Origin: Corynebacterium humireducens NBRC 106098 = DSM 45392
GTDB lineage: Bacteria > Actinomycetota > Actinomycetes > Mycobacteriales > Mycobacteriaceae
Reading direction: 5' to 3'
Assembly (NCBI RefSeq): GCF_000819445.1
Contig: NZ_CP005286.1
Location: 2,170,001-2,234,000 of the forward strand
Length of the DNA: 64,000 nucleotides
Under the pieces are notes generated by a model that was given only the letters and a program-made list of their open reading frames with translations, ran no database searches and was not told where the DNA came from. Shown piece by piece: positions 18,132 to 27,566 of this stretch (the first letter of the stretch is position 1; each line of letters opens with the position of its first letter). The position numbers and the translations under genes are program-made.

Positions 18132-18254
18132 TTAGCCCTGGCGAGCCTTGAAGCGCGGCTCCTTCTTGTTGATCACGTAGACCTTGCCGCGGCGACGCAC
18201 AACCTGGGCGCCCGGCTTGTTCTTCAGCGACCGAAGCGACTTGCGGACCTTCAT
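18132..18254 (-). CDS. rpmJ: 50S ribosomal protein L36 (bL36), zinc-free form
   Basis: A 40-residue basic protein, [20 protein letters not shown] then [20 protein letters not shown]. It has the KVYVINKK core of bL36 but none of the four Cys/His zinc ligands, so it is the C-minus (zinc-independent) paralogue; a zinc-containing copy usually sits in the alpha ribosomal operon. In C. glutamicum the same short gene also lies beside nrdH. Start ATG at 18254, preceded by AGGAGCG. C-minus paralogues are often induced under zinc limitation by Zur; no clear Zur palindrome was recognised upstream. Confidence 0.95.
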   Translation of the reverse strand: MKVRKSLRSLKNKPGAQVVRRRGKVYVINKKEPRFKARQG

Positions 18255-18413
18255 CGGGCGCTCCTTTCTGTATGCGCGATTTCAGTTAAGACTGCGACTT
18301 TTCCAACATGGCCATACAGCCATGACACGAGGGAACATGTTACCCCATTCCGCGGGCAACCTCCAAAACGCTCCCCGAGCGGCACTCATCGCGCAGCACT
18401 AGGGTCACTGTCC

Positions 18414-18938
18414 ATGTCCCCCGAACGTGCCCTCCCCTCCTTCCGCCTCCATCCCGACCCCGTGGCCACCGGCGCAATCGAGCCCGACGCAGACGCCGTC
18501 TGCGAGTGCTGCGGGGAACAGACCGGCTGGAACCATACGGCCCCCGTGTACCGGGTCGGTGAGTCGCCGGAATTCCTGTGCCCGTGGTGCATCGCCTCGG
18601 GCCGTGCGGCCCGGGAGTTGGAGGTGTCCTTCGCCACCTACACGGTCACGAATGAACCCATCCCCCCGGAAAGCCTCGACGAGCTCTCTTACCGTACGCC
18701 CTGTTTCTCGTCGTGGCAGGACCCGATGTGGATGACCCACTGCGGGGACGCCGCCGCCTTTCTCGGGGAGGTGGGCTGGGACACCCTGCAGTCGCTGCCG
18801 GACGCGCAGCAGTCGCTCCTCGACTACGGCCTGCCCGCCGAGGAACTGCCCCACCTGGTCAAGTACGGTTGGATCGCGGCCTTACTTTTCCGCTGTCTCA
18901 CCTGTGGCACGCACGTGGCCTACTACGACATGGGTTAG
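18414..18938 (+). CDS. CbrC family (UPF0167) protein
   Basis: A 174-residue protein matching the CbrC/UPF0167 family: N-terminal [19 protein letters not shown], then a Cys-pair [10 protein letters not shown] and CPWCIASG (residues about 30-62) and a C-terminal [12 protein letters not shown]. The two CxxC pairs and CPWC suggest a zinc ribbon. Family function is not established (the E. coli member is linked to colicin E2 tolerance). It is preceded by a short divergent spacer from rpmJ and followed 29 bp later by nadE. Start ATG 18414 closely follows the promoter, with no obvious Shine-Dalgarno. Confidence 0.85.
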   Translation: MSPERALPSFRLHPDPVATGAIEPDADAVCECCGEQTGWNHTAPVYRVGESPEFLCPWCIASGRAARELEVSFATYTVTNEPIPPESLDELSYRTPCFSSWQDPMWMTHCGDAAAFLGEVGWDTLQSLPDAQQSLLDYGLPAEELPHLVKYGWIAALLFRCLTCGTHVAYYDMG

Positions 18939-18967
18939 CACTCACCCACGCAGCTAGGATCGGAGGC

Positions 18968-19804
18968 ATGTCCCAGCCTGCAGCCCCGCTCCAGAAGCAC
19001 ATCATCGACACCCTGCGCACGCGCCCGCGTATCGACGTCCCCGCCGAGATCGCCGCCCGCGTCGAGTTCCTCGCCGACTATCTGCGCACCACCGGCCTGA
19101 AGGGCTACGTGCTGGGTATCTCCGGCGGGCAGGACTCCACGCTCGCGGGGCGTCTGGCCCAGCTGGCCGTCGAGAAGCTCCGTGCCGAGGGCCGGCAGGC
19201 CGAGTTCTGGGCTGTGCGCCTCCCCCACGGCGTGCAGTTCGACGAGGACGACGCCCAGATGGCGCTCGACTTCATCCGCCCCGACCACCGGGTGACGGTC
19301 AACATCGCCGGCGCGACCGGCCAGATGAACACCGCCGTCGCCACGGCGCTGGGCCAGGAGGAACTGGACGACTTCAACGAGGGCAACGTCAAGGCCCGCC
19401 AGCGCATGATCGCCCAGTACGCGATCGCCGGGGAGAAGGCCGCCCTGGTCATCGGGACAGACCACGCGGCGGAGAACGTCACCGGCTTCTTCACCAAGTT
19501 CGGCGACGGCGCCGCCGACATCATGCCCCTCACCGGACTGAACAAGCGTCAGGGCGCGCAGATGCTCGAGCACCTGGGTGCCCCGCCGGCGACGTGGGAG
19601 AAGGTCCCCACCGCCGACCTCGAGGACGACCGTCCCGCCCTCCCCGACGAGGAGGCCCTCGGCGTGTCCTACGAGCACATCGACGACTACCTCGAGGGCC
19701 GCGAGGTCCCGGCGGAGGCACGGGAGCGCATCGAGCACCTGTGGCGCATCGGCGCCCACAAGCGGCACCTGCCGCCGGGGCCGCACGACACCTGGTGGCG
19801 TTAG
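18968..19804 (+). CDS. nadE: NAD synthetase, ammonia-dependent
   Basis: Amidates nicotinate adenine dinucleotide to NAD. The 278-residue protein has the ATP-pyrophosphatase P-loop [16 protein letters not shown] (SGGxDS), [63 protein letters not shown] and the closing HKRHLPP. It lacks the N-terminal glutaminase domain, so it is the NH3-dependent class. ATG 18968 is preceded by GGAGG. It overlaps the convergent fructosamine kinase gene by 4 bp. With pncB at 5.2 kb, two NAD-salvage steps are in the window. Confidence 0.97.
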   Translation: MSQPAAPLQKHIIDTLRTRPRIDVPAEIAARVEFLADYLRTTGLKGYVLGISGGQDSTLAGRLAQLAVEKLRAEGRQAEFWAVRLPHGVQFDEDDAQMALDFIRPDHRVTVNIAGATGQMNTAVATALGQEELDDFNEGNVKARQRMIAQYAIAGEKAALVIGTDHAAENVTGFFTKFGDGAADIMPLTGLNKRQGAQMLEHLGAPPATWEKVPTADLEDDRPALPDEEALGVSYEHIDDYLEGREVPAEARERIEHLWRIGAHKRHLPPGPHDTWWR

Positions 19805-20559
19805 GCCAGCAGCTCCAGCGTGTCGCGTGCCGCCTGCACCAGCGGCCGCGCGTAACCGCGCCCGTGGGTGAGGGCGTGCACCGCCAGGGGGTGGAGCTGG
19901 TGCAGCGGGAAATGGTCGCGGAAGTCCGCCGGCAGCGCCGTGACCTCCCGGTAGCCGCGCCACACATCGTCGGGGAACGGCACGCCGAACAGTGACAGCA
20001 TCGCCAGGTCGGTCAGCGGGTGCCCGCCGTGGGCGGCCGGGTCGATGAACACGGGGCCCTCCTCCGTGAAGAGCAGGTTGCCGGCCCACAGGTCGCCGTG
20101 GATGCGGGCGGGCGCCACGTCCCACCGCTTACCGACGACCGCCGCGCACGCCTCCTCCACCACCGCCAGGCCGGCGGCGTCGAGGTTGCCCGCCTCATGC
20201 GCCCGACGGGCGAAGGGCAGGACGCGCTGCCCGACGTAGAACGCGCCCCAGTCGTCCGTGGGCGTGCACTCCTGCTCCTGGGTGCCGATGTAGTTCGGCC
20301 CCTCCCAGCCGGTCGGCGGGGCCCCGAACGCCTCCGCCCCGGCCCGGTGGATCAGGGCCAGTTCACGGCCCGCCTGCCGGGCCACCTCCTGGGTGGGGCC
20401 CACCTCGCGCACGAGACGGGTCTGCAGGGTGTTCGCGTCGGGGTCCAGGGAGACGACCTCGGCGACCGCGTCGGAGGCCTCCCGGAGCCACCGCAGCCCC
20501 GCGGCCTCCGCCTCAGCGGATCGGGGCTCACGGGGCTGCTTGGTGAAAACGTCAGTCAT
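19801..20559 (-). CDS. Fructosamine kinase family protein
   Basis: A 252-residue aminoglycoside-phosphotransferase-like kinase. Catalytic loop [14 protein letters not shown] (HGDxxxxN, near residues 166-179) and the metal motif [20 protein letters not shown] (D-P-A-x-x-G-x-x-x-x-D) are those of fructosamine-3-kinase/ketosamine kinases, which phosphorylate glycated amines so that the sugar is lost. Length is somewhat shorter than typical (about 290). Start ATG at 20559. It overlaps nadE convergently and is followed upstream by the flavin-fold gene in the same direction, 10 bp away. Confidence 0.9.
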   Translation of the reverse strand: MTDVFTKQPREPRSAEAEAAGLRWLREASDAVAEVVSLDPDANTLQTRLVREVGPTQEVARQAGRELALIHRAGAEAFGAPPTGWEGPNYIGTQEQECTPTDDWGAFYVGQRVLPFARRAHEAGNLDAAGLAVVEEACAAVVGKRWDVAPARIHGDLWAGNLLFTEEGPVFIDPAAHGGHPLTDLAMLSLFGVPFPDDVWRGYREVTALPADFRDHFPLHQLHPLAVHALTHGRGYARPLVQAARDTLELLA

Positions 20560-20569
20560 GCAGGAGAGT

Positions 20570-20992
20570 CTAGTAACGCTCCGGCTCCTCGCCGACCTCG
20601 AACTCGCGGCCGGAGATGTCGGTGGCGGTGATGCGCACCCAGTTGTACTTGAGGGTCGGGGCCCACGGCTTCAGGCCCAGGGTCTCCGCGTGGGCGACCT
20701 CCTCCGGCTTCTCCAGCACCTCGGCGGTGCCCTTGACGATGACGGACCACGCGGTCTCGCCCTCGAGGCCGTCGGCCTCGAAGAGGACGTCGTGGTTGAG
20801 GGCGAGGGTGAACAGCTTGGCGCCCTCGGCGGTGCGGAAGTAGATCGCCTCGCCGTCGACGACGAAGTTGACGGGGAAGATCTCGATGTCGTCCTTGCGG
20901 CGCATCACCACGCGGCCGGGCTGCACGTCGGCGAGGTAGGCCAGGGACTGCTCGGTGCTCAGGGTGCGGAATACTTCATCGTTGAAGGACAT
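20570..20992 (-). CDS. Pyridoxamine 5'-phosphate oxidase-related (flavin-binding split-barrel) protein
   Basis: A 140-residue split-beta-barrel protein: LSTEQSLAYLADVQPGRVVMRRKDDIEIFPVNFVVDGEAIYFRTAEGAKL is the typical N-terminal barrel of the PNPOx-like family, with VLFEADGLEGETAWSVIVKGTAEVL as the second half. Such proteins bind FMN, F420 or heme; the cofactor cannot be determined. Start ATG 20992 (MSFNDEVFRTL) is preferred to the longer frame because its upstream codons lie in the tRNA terminator region. It is probably co-transcribed with the fructosamine kinase gene. Confidence 0.85.
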   Translation of the reverse strand: MSFNDEVFRTLSTEQSLAYLADVQPGRVVMRRKDDIEIFPVNFVVDGEAIYFRTAEGAKLFTLALNHDVLFEADGLEGETAWSVIVKGTAEVLEKPEEVAHAETLGLKPWAPTLKYNWVRITATDISGREFEVGEEPERY

Positions 20993-21108
20993 GCTGGTGA
21001 AACTCCTCGTTCGGTTGGACGCTGATGTGTATCTCCACACTACGTCGGATACCCCGGTGACGAGCGGTGTGCCTCCGGCGATCTCCGTCACCACCCCACC
21101 AACGGGAA

Positions 21109-21132
21109 GAGGCCCACCCGAAGGTGAGCCTC
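21109..21132 (-). terminator. Terminator of tRNA-Ala, left copy
   Basis: Minus-strand hairpin GAGGCTCACC / GGTGGGCCTC closing on a TTCG-type loop, 9 bp past the tRNA 3' end. The same hairpin follows the other copy at 22727-22750, where it runs into TTTTCG. Confidence 0.75.
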
Positions 21133-21140
21133 TCATGAAG

Positions 21141-21213
21141 TGGAGCTAAGGGGACTCGAACCCCTGACCCCCACACTGCCAGTGTGGTGCGCTACCAGCT
21201 GCGCCATAGCCCC
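21141..21213 (-). tRNA. tRNA-Ala (anticodon GGC)
   Basis: A 73-nt cloverleaf on the minus strand, starting GGGGCTATGGCGCAGCTGG, with anticodon loop CTGGCAG (GGC), T-loop GGTTCGAGTCC and acceptor ending AGCTCC plus discriminator A. CCA is not encoded. It is identical to the copy at 22759-22831. Confidence 0.97.
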
Positions 21214-21297
21214 GTTGGAACTTGTTTCACTGTACACGGAGCAGTCGCACACAACCAAATCGTGCCTTTTTCGTGCCCCTTCACACCGGCCGGGGCC

Positions 21298-22700
21298 GGG
21301 TTAAGCACTAAAAAGTGTGTCCGTGACTCTGCGTAGCCCCAGCACAGTGCCACTAAACCGGGGTTTAATAGCTCCCGAACAGCTATTTCCCGCACGTTAA
21401 CCCACCCCGGTGCCGCCTTCTGCTAGGCCCGCTCGATTGGCTGTAAGCGGTGACCACAAACCGACCCCGCTGCCCCGTATGCAGCCACACCACCAAGAAA
21501 AACGGCACCACCAGCAAAGGCACCACCCGCTGGCGCTGCACCGACTGCGGACACTCCTTTGTCCGCACCACCCAGCACGACCACCCCCACGCCGCCACCA
21601 TGCGGACCTTCATCACCTGGGTCACCGGCACACAATCCCTGACGGCCCTGGCCGAACACCACGGCCGCCACCGCAACACCCTCAGCCGTCGGATGTCCTG
21701 GTGCTGGTGGATCATCCCACCCTCAGCAGTCGACCCGCACCGCATCCACGACCAGATCTTCCTCGATGCCACCTTCCTGGCCAGCGGCTGCCTGCTCATC
21801 GCCGCCAGCCGCACCCACATCATCAACTGGACCTGGGCACGCACAGAAACCACCGCCGCCTACCGGGAACTGATCAGCCCGATCCCCGCACCATTGATGG
21901 CTGTCATCGATGGTGGCCAAGGCGCCGCCTCCGCGATCACCTCCACATGGCCGACCACAATCATCCAACGGTGTCTGGTCCACGCCCAACGAGTTGTCCG
22001 CCGCCACACCACCAGCCGGCCACGCACCGACGCAGGGAAAACCATCTACCGTCTGGCCCTGCAGCTGACCCGGATCACCACCCTGGACCAGGCCGCCGAA
22101 TGGACCGCGCACCTCCAGCAGTTCGGTGCCGTCTACCAGGACTGGCTCAACCAGAAGACCACCGTCCAGGACCCGGTGACCCGTCAGTACAAGCAGGTGT
22201 TCACCCATCCACGGGTCCGTGCCGCCTATCATTCGCTGCTGTCGTTGTACCGGCGGAAACTGCTGTTCAACTACCTCCAACCACCTGCCGGGGCCGTGGA
22301 CCCGGACAGGTTCGCCCCGACCACCAACGTCCTGGAGGGCGGGTTCAACGCACCGGTCAAAGAGCTCGCCCGTCGCCACCGCGGACTGTCGCGTCCCCAT
22401 CAACGCACCGTCATTGACTGGTGGCTGTACCTGAAGACACAAACTCCTGACGATCCAGTAGCGATCGCCAGGAGTCAGTCCTGGGGCCAAGTCGCACTTT
22501 CCACGGCGCAGGACTTGGTCAACCACGAAAACACCCGCCCCGACATAAACGGAATCGGTGCCCCTGCAGGCTACGACACTGCGATTGATTCCAGCTACCA
22601 GCACTCCATGGGCATCCAGCAAGGATGGATAGGCCGCTGACCCGCCTCGTCTGGCCCAGACGACACGCCCGGGCCAGACACACTTTTTGGTGCTTAACCC
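21298..22700 (+). mobile_element. Complete IS1249-like insertion sequence (IS256 family), 1403 bp
   Basis: Bounded by 24-bp terminal inverted repeats starting GGGTTAAGCACT and ending AGTGCTTAACCC-like (one mismatch between 21298-21321 and 22677-22700), and flanked by an 8-bp target duplication CCGGGGCC (21290-21297 and 22701-22708), the target size expected for IS256-family elements. It holds one intact transposase gene. The insertion point is the spacer between two identical tRNA-Ala genes, so neither tRNA is broken. Confidence 0.93.
21450..22640 (+). CDS. IS1249-family transposase
   Basis: A 396-residue DDE transposase. An N-terminal zinc ribbon (CPVC at about residues 8-11 and CTDC at 30-33) binds DNA. 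The catalytic triad is plausibly Asp in IFLDATFLAS, Asp in MAVIDGGQGAA and Glu in TTNVLEGGFN, the layout of the IS256/Mutator group; the IS1249 branch was first described in Corynebacterium. No frameshift or internal stop, so the element may be active. GTG at 21450 (MTTNRPRCPVC when initiated) is the start that keeps the whole ribbon; there is no obvious ribosome-binding site. Confidence 0.92.
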   Translation: MTTNRPRCPVCSHTTKKNGTTSKGTTRWRCTDCGHSFVRTTQHDHPHAATMRTFITWVTGTQSLTALAEHHGRHRNTLSRRMSWCWWIIPPSAVDPHRIHDQIFLDATFLASGCLLIAASRTHIINWTWARTETTAAYRELISPIPAPLMAVIDGGQGAASAITSTWPTTIIQRCLVHAQRVVRRHTTSRPRTDAGKTIYRLALQLTRITTLDQAAEWTAHLQQFGAVYQDWLNQKTTVQDPVTRQYKQVFTHPRVRAAYHSLLSLYRRKLLFNYLQPPAGAVDPDRFAPTTNVLEGGFNAPVKELARRHRGLSRPHQRTVIDWWLYLKTQTPDDPVAIARSQSWGQVALSTAQDLVNHENTRPDINGIGAPAGYDTAIDSSYQHSMGIQQGWIGR

Positions 22701-22724
22701 CCGGGGCCTGCCACGCGGAACGAA

Positions 22725-22839
22725 AAGAGGCCCACCCGAAGGTGAGCCTCTCATGAAGTGGAGCTAAGGGGACTCGAACCCCTGACCCCCACACTGCCAG
22801 TGTGGTGCGCTACCAGCTGCGCCATAGCCCCGTTGGAAC
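22725..22839. repeat. 115-bp direct repeat, right copy
   Basis: Identical to 21107-21221, including the tRNA-Ala gene and its terminator hairpin (22727-22750). Confidence 0.9.
22759..22831 (-). tRNA. tRNA-Ala (anticodon GGC), second copy
   Basis: Same 73-nt sequence as 21141-21213: anticodon loop CTGGCAG, discriminator A, CCA not encoded. On the minus strand this copy is transcribed first; the IS lies between it and the other copy. Confidence 0.97.
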
Positions 22840-22896
22840 GTGTATCAATGTACACCGCATTGCACTGACGCTCCAAATCGCCTGGTCAGAAGCTTA

Positions 22897-22933
22897 TCGA
22901 CGACACCGTGCACACCATCCACGTGGTCGTCGA
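22897..22933 (-). terminator. Hairpin downstream of the thioredoxin-fold gene
   Basis: TCGACGAC at 22897-22904 pairs with GTCGTCGA at 22926-22933, with extra pairing inside. It lies 17 bp past the stop of the DsbA-like gene; there is no clear T-run. The right arm overlaps one near-copy of the CGTCGACAAGCG motif. Confidence 0.5.
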
Positions 22934-22950
22934 CAAGCATCCTTAAGGGC

Positions 22951-23682
22951 TTAGCCCAGGACGACGTCCAGCCACTGGTTGATGTCCGGGGAGTTGACGT
23001 CCTTGCCGTCCTGGATGACGCGCGGCGAGGAGACGGAACCGGTCTCGGCGTTGAGCTTCTCGGCGTTCACGGCGGCCAGGGCGTCGGCGGCCTCGACGTT
23101 CTCACCGGAGCGGATCTTCTCGACGACCGCGTCGGAGGCACCCAGCTGCTTCGCGGCGTCGGCGAAGTCGTCGTTGGACCACTTGTTGTAGATGTCGGCC
23201 TGCTCCTCCATGAGGGCGGCACGGTAGTTCCAGTAGACGTCGGTCTCACCGGACTCGGCGACGGCCAGGACGGCTGCGGCGGCGCGGGTGGAGTGGCCGT
23301 CGACGTTGCCACGGTCCAGGAAGTTCAGGGTACGGACGTTGACCACCAGGTCGCCGGCCTCGATGGCGGCCTGCATCTGGGCGTCGGTGTTCTCCGCCAG
23401 CTGACCACAGTAGGAGCAGGAGAAGTCCTCGTAGAGGTCGACCTCGGGGGCGTCGGCCCGGGCGTTGTCGGCCCGGAGGGTCACGGCGTTGTCGGAGAAG
23501 TCCGAGGTGAAGGCGACGTCGACCCGCTCACGGTCGGCGAGGTGCTCGGTCTTCTTGCCCTGGCCGGACATGACGATGTAGCCGATCACGACGGCCGCGA
23601 TGGCGATGACGGCCACGACGGCCCAGATGAAACCGCTGCCGCCCTTGGCGTTCGGGTTGGAGACCTTGGTGGACTTGCTCAC
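22951..23682 (-). CDS. Membrane-anchored DsbA-like thioredoxin-fold oxidoreductase
   Basis: A 243-residue protein: short basic cytosolic tail, one transmembrane helix (residues about 18-38, FIWAVVAVIAIAAVVIGYIVM) and an extracytoplasmic DsbA-type domain. The redox motif C-S-Y-C is at residues 89-92 in EDFSCSYCGQL, and a cis-proline candidate is in VSSPRV. It probably forms or isomerises disulfides in exported proteins. GTG at 23682 with AAGGA upstream is the start. The preceding gene encodes a DoxX/MauE-like membrane protein 26 bp away, which may pass electrons to it. Confidence 0.9.
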   Translation of the reverse strand: MSKSTKVSNPNAKGGSGFIWAVVAVIAIAAVVIGYIVMSGQGKKTEHLADRERVDVAFTSDFSDNAVTLRADNARADAPEVDLYEDFSCSYCGQLAENTDAQMQAAIEAGDLVVNVRTLNFLDRGNVDGHSTRAAAAVLAVAESGETDVYWNYRAALMEEQADIYNKWSNDDFADAAKQLGASDAVVEKIRSGENVEAADALAAVNAEKLNAETGSVSSPRVIQDGKDVNSPDINQWLDVVLG

Positions 23683-23708
23683 TTGTTGATCCTTAGGTTG
23701 TCGGGGTG

Positions 23709-24260
23709 TCAGGGGTAGAGGGCGAACCTCTGGAAGGGACGGTAGACGGTCCACAGCGTCAGTGCCAGGAACGCCAGGTCACGCAGGATGGTGACGAAGT
23801 AGTCCATGGCCAGCTGATCCACGTTCGGCTCGATGTTGAAGCAGCCGCAGTCGATGCTGAGCCCACGGAGCCACGCCTGGGCGACGCCGATGATGAACAG
23901 CACCATCACCCACGCGGCCACCTTGCTCGCCGGCCGCAGGAAGATGCCCAGCAGCAGCAGGACACCGCCGGCGATCTCCAGCGGGCCGATGAGCCGCGCC
24001 AGGACGTCCGACCAGTACGGCGTGAAGATCTCGTACGCCGCGATCGCCTGCGTCATGTTGAGGTGGTCGTTGAGCTTGGGGATGCCGGCGGAGATCCAGA
24101 TGTACGCCATGAAGAAGCGCGCGAACGCGCTGACCGCGTCGAGGATCAGCCGCCCCTTCCGGGACCCTGCCGCTGAATCAGCGACGTCGGCCGCGCCGTC
24201 CGGGACCTCCCGGGCAACGGCCGACGTCGTATCTGCATGTTTGGTGGTGGACACAGCCAC
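23709..24260 (-). CDS. MauE/DoxX-like redox-associated membrane protein
   Basis: About 183 residues with four predicted helices after a polar N-terminus: FARFFMAYIWISAGIPKL, LIGPLEIAGGVLLLLGIFL, VAAWVMVLFIIGVAQAWL and a last one near FVTILRDLAFLALTL. A loop carries SIDCGCFN (CxC), the motif of MauE/DoxX redox membrane proteins that cycle thiols for a periplasmic partner. Start is uncertain: GTG 24260 with GGTGGA upstream, GTG 24254, or a longer frame to 24293. It is transcribed just ahead of the DsbA-like gene. Confidence 0.82.
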   Translation of the reverse strand: MAVSTTKHADTTSAVAREVPDGAADVADSAAGSRKGRLILDAVSAFARFFMAYIWISAGIPKLNDHLNMTQAIAAYEIFTPYWSDVLARLIGPLEIAGGVLLLLGIFLRPASKVAAWVMVLFIIGVAQAWLRGLSIDCGCFNIEPNVDQLAMDYFVTILRDLAFLALTLWTVYRPFQRFALYP

Positions 24261-24327
24261 ATACTTTAGTCCACCACACATCTCCCGGCCCACATGAATT
24301 CTGCAGGTGGGCCAAGATCACAGGCTG

Positions 24328-25986
24328 CTACTGGCCGAGCACCTGGCTCACCACAGCCTGCGCCTCCTGCTGCACCTGGCGCAGGTGCTCCTCACCCTTG
24401 AAGGACTCGGCGTAGATCTTGTACTTGTCCTCGGTGCCGGAGGGGCGGGCCGCGAACCAGGCGTTCTCGGTGGTCACCTTGAGGCCGCCAATGGCCGCGT
24501 CGTTGCCCGGCGCGTTGGTGAGCTTCGCGGTGATCGGCTCGCCGGCCAGCTCGGTCGCGGTGACCTGCTCCGGGGACAGCGCCTTGAGGATGGCCTTCTG
24601 CTCACGGTTGGCGTCGGCGTCGGTGCGGGCGTAGGCCGGGGCACCGTACTCGGCGGCGAGCTCGGCGTAACGCTGGGACGGGGTCTTCCCGGTGACCGCG
24701 GTGATCTCGGCCGCCAGCAGGTCGAGGATGAGGCCGTCCTTGTCGGTGGACCACACCTGGCCGTTGCGGCGCAGGAAGGAGGCGCCGGCGGACTCCTCGC
24801 CGCCGAAGCCGACGGAACCGTCGATGAGGCCCGGGACGAACCACTTGAAGCCCACCGGCACCTCGACCAGGCGGCGGCCCAGGGACGCGACGACGCGGTC
24901 GATCATGGAGGAGGAGACCAGGGTCTTGCCGACGGCGGTGTCCGCGCCCCACTCCGGGCGGTTGGCGAAGAGGTACTCGATGGCCACCGCGAGGTAGTGG
25001 TTCGGGTTCATGAGGCCGTGGTCCGGGGTGACGATGCCGTGGCGGTCGGCGTCGGCGTCGTTGCCGGTGGCGATGTCGTAGCGGTCCCGGTTGGCGATCA
25101 GCGAGGCCATGGCGTCCGGGGAGGAGCAGTCCATGCGGATCTTGCCGTCGGTGTCCAGGGTCATGAAACGCCAGGTCGCGTCGACCTCGGGGTTGACCAC
25201 GGTGAGGTTGATCTTGTGGGTGTCGACGATGGCGCCCCAGTAGTCCACGGAGGCGCCACCCATCGGGTCGGCGCCGATGGACAGGCCGGAGTCCCGGATG
25301 GCGGCCATGTCGACGACGTTCGGCAGGTCGTTGACGTAGGAGTCCAGGAAGTTGTACTTCCCGGCTCGCTCGTCCAGCACGCCGGAGACCGGGTTGCGCT
25401 GCACGCCCTCGAGGCCGGCGCGCAGGTAGCCGTTGGCGCGGTCGGCGATCCAGTCGGTGGCGTCGGTGTCGGCGGGGCCGCCGGACGGCGGGTTGTACTT
25501 GAAGCCGCCGTCACGCGGCGGGTTGTGGGACGGGGTGATGACGATGCCGTCCGCCCGCTTCGGGTCGGTGCCGGTCACGCCGCCCGTCAGGCCGGCGTTG
25601 TGCGCGAGGATCGCGTGGGAGATCGCCGGGGTGGGGGTGTAACGCCCGCGGTCGTCGACAAGCACGTCGACGCCGTTGGCGATGAGCACCTCGAGCGCGG
25701 ACACCATGGCCGGCTCGGACAGGGCGTGCGGGTCACGGCCGACGAAGACGGGGCCGCCGATGTTGTTCTCCCGGCGGTAGTCGACGATGGCCTGCGTGGT
25801 GGCCCAGATGTGCTGCTCGTTGAAGGCGTTGTCGAGGGAGGAGCCACGGTGACCGGAGGTGCCGAAAGCGACTTGCTGGTCCGGGTTGTCGACGTCGACC
25901 TCGCGGGTGTAGTAGGCGGTCACCAACTCCGCGATGTCGATGAGGTCCTCGGGACGTGCCGGCTGGCCTGCGCGCTCGTGTGCCAT
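24328..25986 (-). CDS. pgm: Phosphoglucomutase, alpha-D-glucose specific
   Basis: Interconverts glucose 1-phosphate and glucose 6-phosphate, linking glycolysis with glycogen, trehalose and UDP-glucose. The 552-residue protein contains [10 protein letters not shown] (substrate entry), the phosphoserine loop [27 protein letters not shown], the metal loop [13 protein letters not shown] (DxDxD) and the C-terminal phosphate-binding [15 protein letters not shown]. Start ATG at 25986 follows AAGGAG; it is a monocistronic gene, divergent from the symporter gene with a 160-bp spacer. Confidence 0.96.
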   Translation of the reverse strand: MAHERAGQPARPEDLIDIAELVTAYYTREVDVDNPDQQVAFGTSGHRGSSLDNAFNEQHIWATTQAIVDYRRENNIGGPVFVGRDPHALSEPAMVSALEVLIANGVDVLVDDRGRYTPTPAISHAILAHNAGLTGGVTGTDPKRADGIVITPSHNPPRDGGFKYNPPSGGPADTDATDWIADRANGYLRAGLEGVQRNPVSGVLDERAGKYNFLDSYVNDLPNVVDMAAIRDSGLSIGADPMGGASVDYWGAIVDTHKINLTVVNPEVDATWRFMTLDTDGKIRMDCSSPDAMASLIANRDRYDIATGNDADADRHGIVTPDHGLMNPNHYLAVAIEYLFANRPEWGADTAVGKTLVSSSMIDRVVASLGRRLVEVPVGFKWFVPGLIDGSVGFGGEESAGASFLRRNGQVWSTDKDGLILDLLAAEITAVTGKTPSQRYAELAAEYGAPAYARTDADANREQKAILKALSPEQVTATELAGEPITAKLTNAPGNDAAIGGLKVTTENAWFAARPSGTEDKYKIYAESFKGEEHLRQVQQEAQAVVSQVLGQ

Positions 25987-26146
25987 GTCTCTCCTTGCAA
26001 TCCTGTTCCTGGGCATCGGTGACATCCATTGTCGTCGCGTCACAGGGACCCTGCACGGGTGCCGACGGAAGATGTCCCTTCCCACCCCCGGCAGGGGGCA
26101 CCACCCCGGTGTGGCCGGCGCCACAGGCTGGTAGTACCTTGTTCCC

Positions 26147-27565
26147 ATGGAATCGCTGCAGAACGCACTCGACACCGCCGGAGGGGTGGTGTGGGGGCCG
26201 TTCGTCCTCATCCCGCTGCTGCTGGGCACGGGCCTCTACCTCACCGTCCGTCTGGGCGGCATCCAGTTCCGGACTCTCGGACGCGCCCTCCGGCACGGTC
26301 TCCTCGACCACGCCGACACCTCCGGCAAGGGTGACATCACCAACTACCAGGCGCTGACCACGGCGCTGGCCGCCACCGTCGGCGTGGGCAACATCGTCGG
26401 CGTCGCCACGGCCCTGTCGGTCGGTGGCCCGGGTGCCCTGTTCTGGATCTGGGTCACCGGCCTGGTGGGCATGGCCTCGAAGTACGCGGAGGCGTTCCTC
26501 GGCGTGCGTTTCCGCACCACGGACGCGAAGGGTGAGCAGTCGGGCGGCCCGCAGTACTACCTCAAGCGCGGCATCCCCGGTCCGGTGGGACAGGTCCTGG
26601 CCTTCCTGTTCGCCCTGTTCGCGGTGATCGCGTCGTTCGGCATCGGCAACCTGACGCAGGCCAACGCGGTGGCCTCCAACATGGAGGGCACCTTCGGCGT
26701 CTCCCCCGTCGTCTCCGGCGCGCTGATGCTGGTCTTCCTCGGTCTGGTGCTGGTCGGCGGCATCCGCGCCATCGGCCGGGTGACCGCAGCGTTCGTGCCG
26801 ATGATGATCCTCCTCTACGTCACCGCCGGCCTCGTCGTCCTCGCCCTCAACATCGACCAGATCCCGGCGGCCCTGGCCCTCATCGTCACCGACGCGTTCA
26901 CCGGCACCGCCGCCACGGGTGGTTTCGTCGGCGCCGGCATCATGCTGGCCATCCAGTTCGGTGTCGCCCGCGGCATCTTCTCCAACGAGTCCGGCATGGG
27001 TTCGGCGGCCATCGCCGCAGCCGCCGCGAAGACCTCCCACCCGGTGCGCCAGGGCCTGGTGTCCATGACGCAGACGTTCATCGACACCCTCATCGTGGTC
27101 ACCATCACCGGCCTGGTCATCATCACCGCCGGGGTGTGGGACACCGGCCGCGAGACCGCCGGCACCATGACCGCCGCCGCCTACTCCACCGCCCTGCCCG
27201 GCGAGTGGGGCGGCACCATCGTGTCCCTGTCGATCATCTTCTTCGCCTTCTCCACGCTCATCGGCTGGTCCTACTACGGCGAGCGTTCCCTCGAGTCGCT
27301 CGTCGGCCGCGCAGGCACTGTTCCCTACCGCCTGCTGTTCACCCTCACGGCCTTCGTCGGCGCGACGGTGGAACTGGAGCTCGTGTGGTCCTTCTCCGAC
27401 CTCGCGAACGGCCTCATGGCACTGCCGAACCTCATCGGACTGCTCATCCTCTCCGGTCTCGTGGCCCGCGAGACCAGGTCCTACCTCAAGTTCGACCCGC
27501 ACCTGCGGGCCTCCCCGGAGGAGGTCGCCGCCTTCATGCGCGCCCAGGGCTCCGAGTGGCGCTGA
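26147..27565 (+). CDS. Alanine/glycine:cation symporter family protein
   Basis: A 472-residue inner-membrane transporter of the AGCS (DagA/AlsT) family, with about ten helices. Signature segments include [29 protein letters not shown] near residues 60-90, [35 protein letters not shown], the [30 protein letters not shown] box around residue 285 and [17 protein letters not shown]. It probably takes up alanine or glycine with Na+ or H+. ATG 26147. Its stop is one base before the first fluoride-channel gene; this spacing suggests read-through into the channel genes. Confidence 0.93.
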   Translation: MESLQNALDTAGGVVWGPFVLIPLLLGTGLYLTVRLGGIQFRTLGRALRHGLLDHADTSGKGDITNYQALTTALAATVGVGNIVGVATALSVGGPGALFWIWVTGLVGMASKYAEAFLGVRFRTTDAKGEQSGGPQYYLKRGIPGPVGQVLAFLFALFAVIASFGIGNLTQANAVASNMEGTFGVSPVVSGALMLVFLGLVLVGGIRAIGRVTAAFVPMMILLYVTAGLVVLALNIDQIPAALALIVTDAFTGTAATGGFVGAGIMLAIQFGVARGIFSNESGMGSAAIAAAAAKTSHPVRQGLVSMTQTFIDTLIVVTITGLVIITAGVWDTGRETAGTMTAAAYSTALPGEWGGTIVSLSIIFFAFSTLIGWSYYGERSLESLVGRAGTVPYRLLFTLTAFVGATVELELVWSFSDLANGLMALPNLIGLLILSGLVARETRSYLKFDPHLRASPEEVAAFMRAQGSEWR

Positions 27566-27566
27566 C

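Larger units (their letters stand above)
21107..21221. repeat. 115-bp direct repeat, left copy (tRNA-Ala plus terminator)
   Basis: Identical base for base to 22725-22839 (offset 1618). The unit contains a tRNA-Ala(GGC) gene and its downstream hairpin. Similarity fades over the next 16 bases (three mismatches), so it looks like an old tandem tRNA duplication later split by the IS element. Confidence 0.9.
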
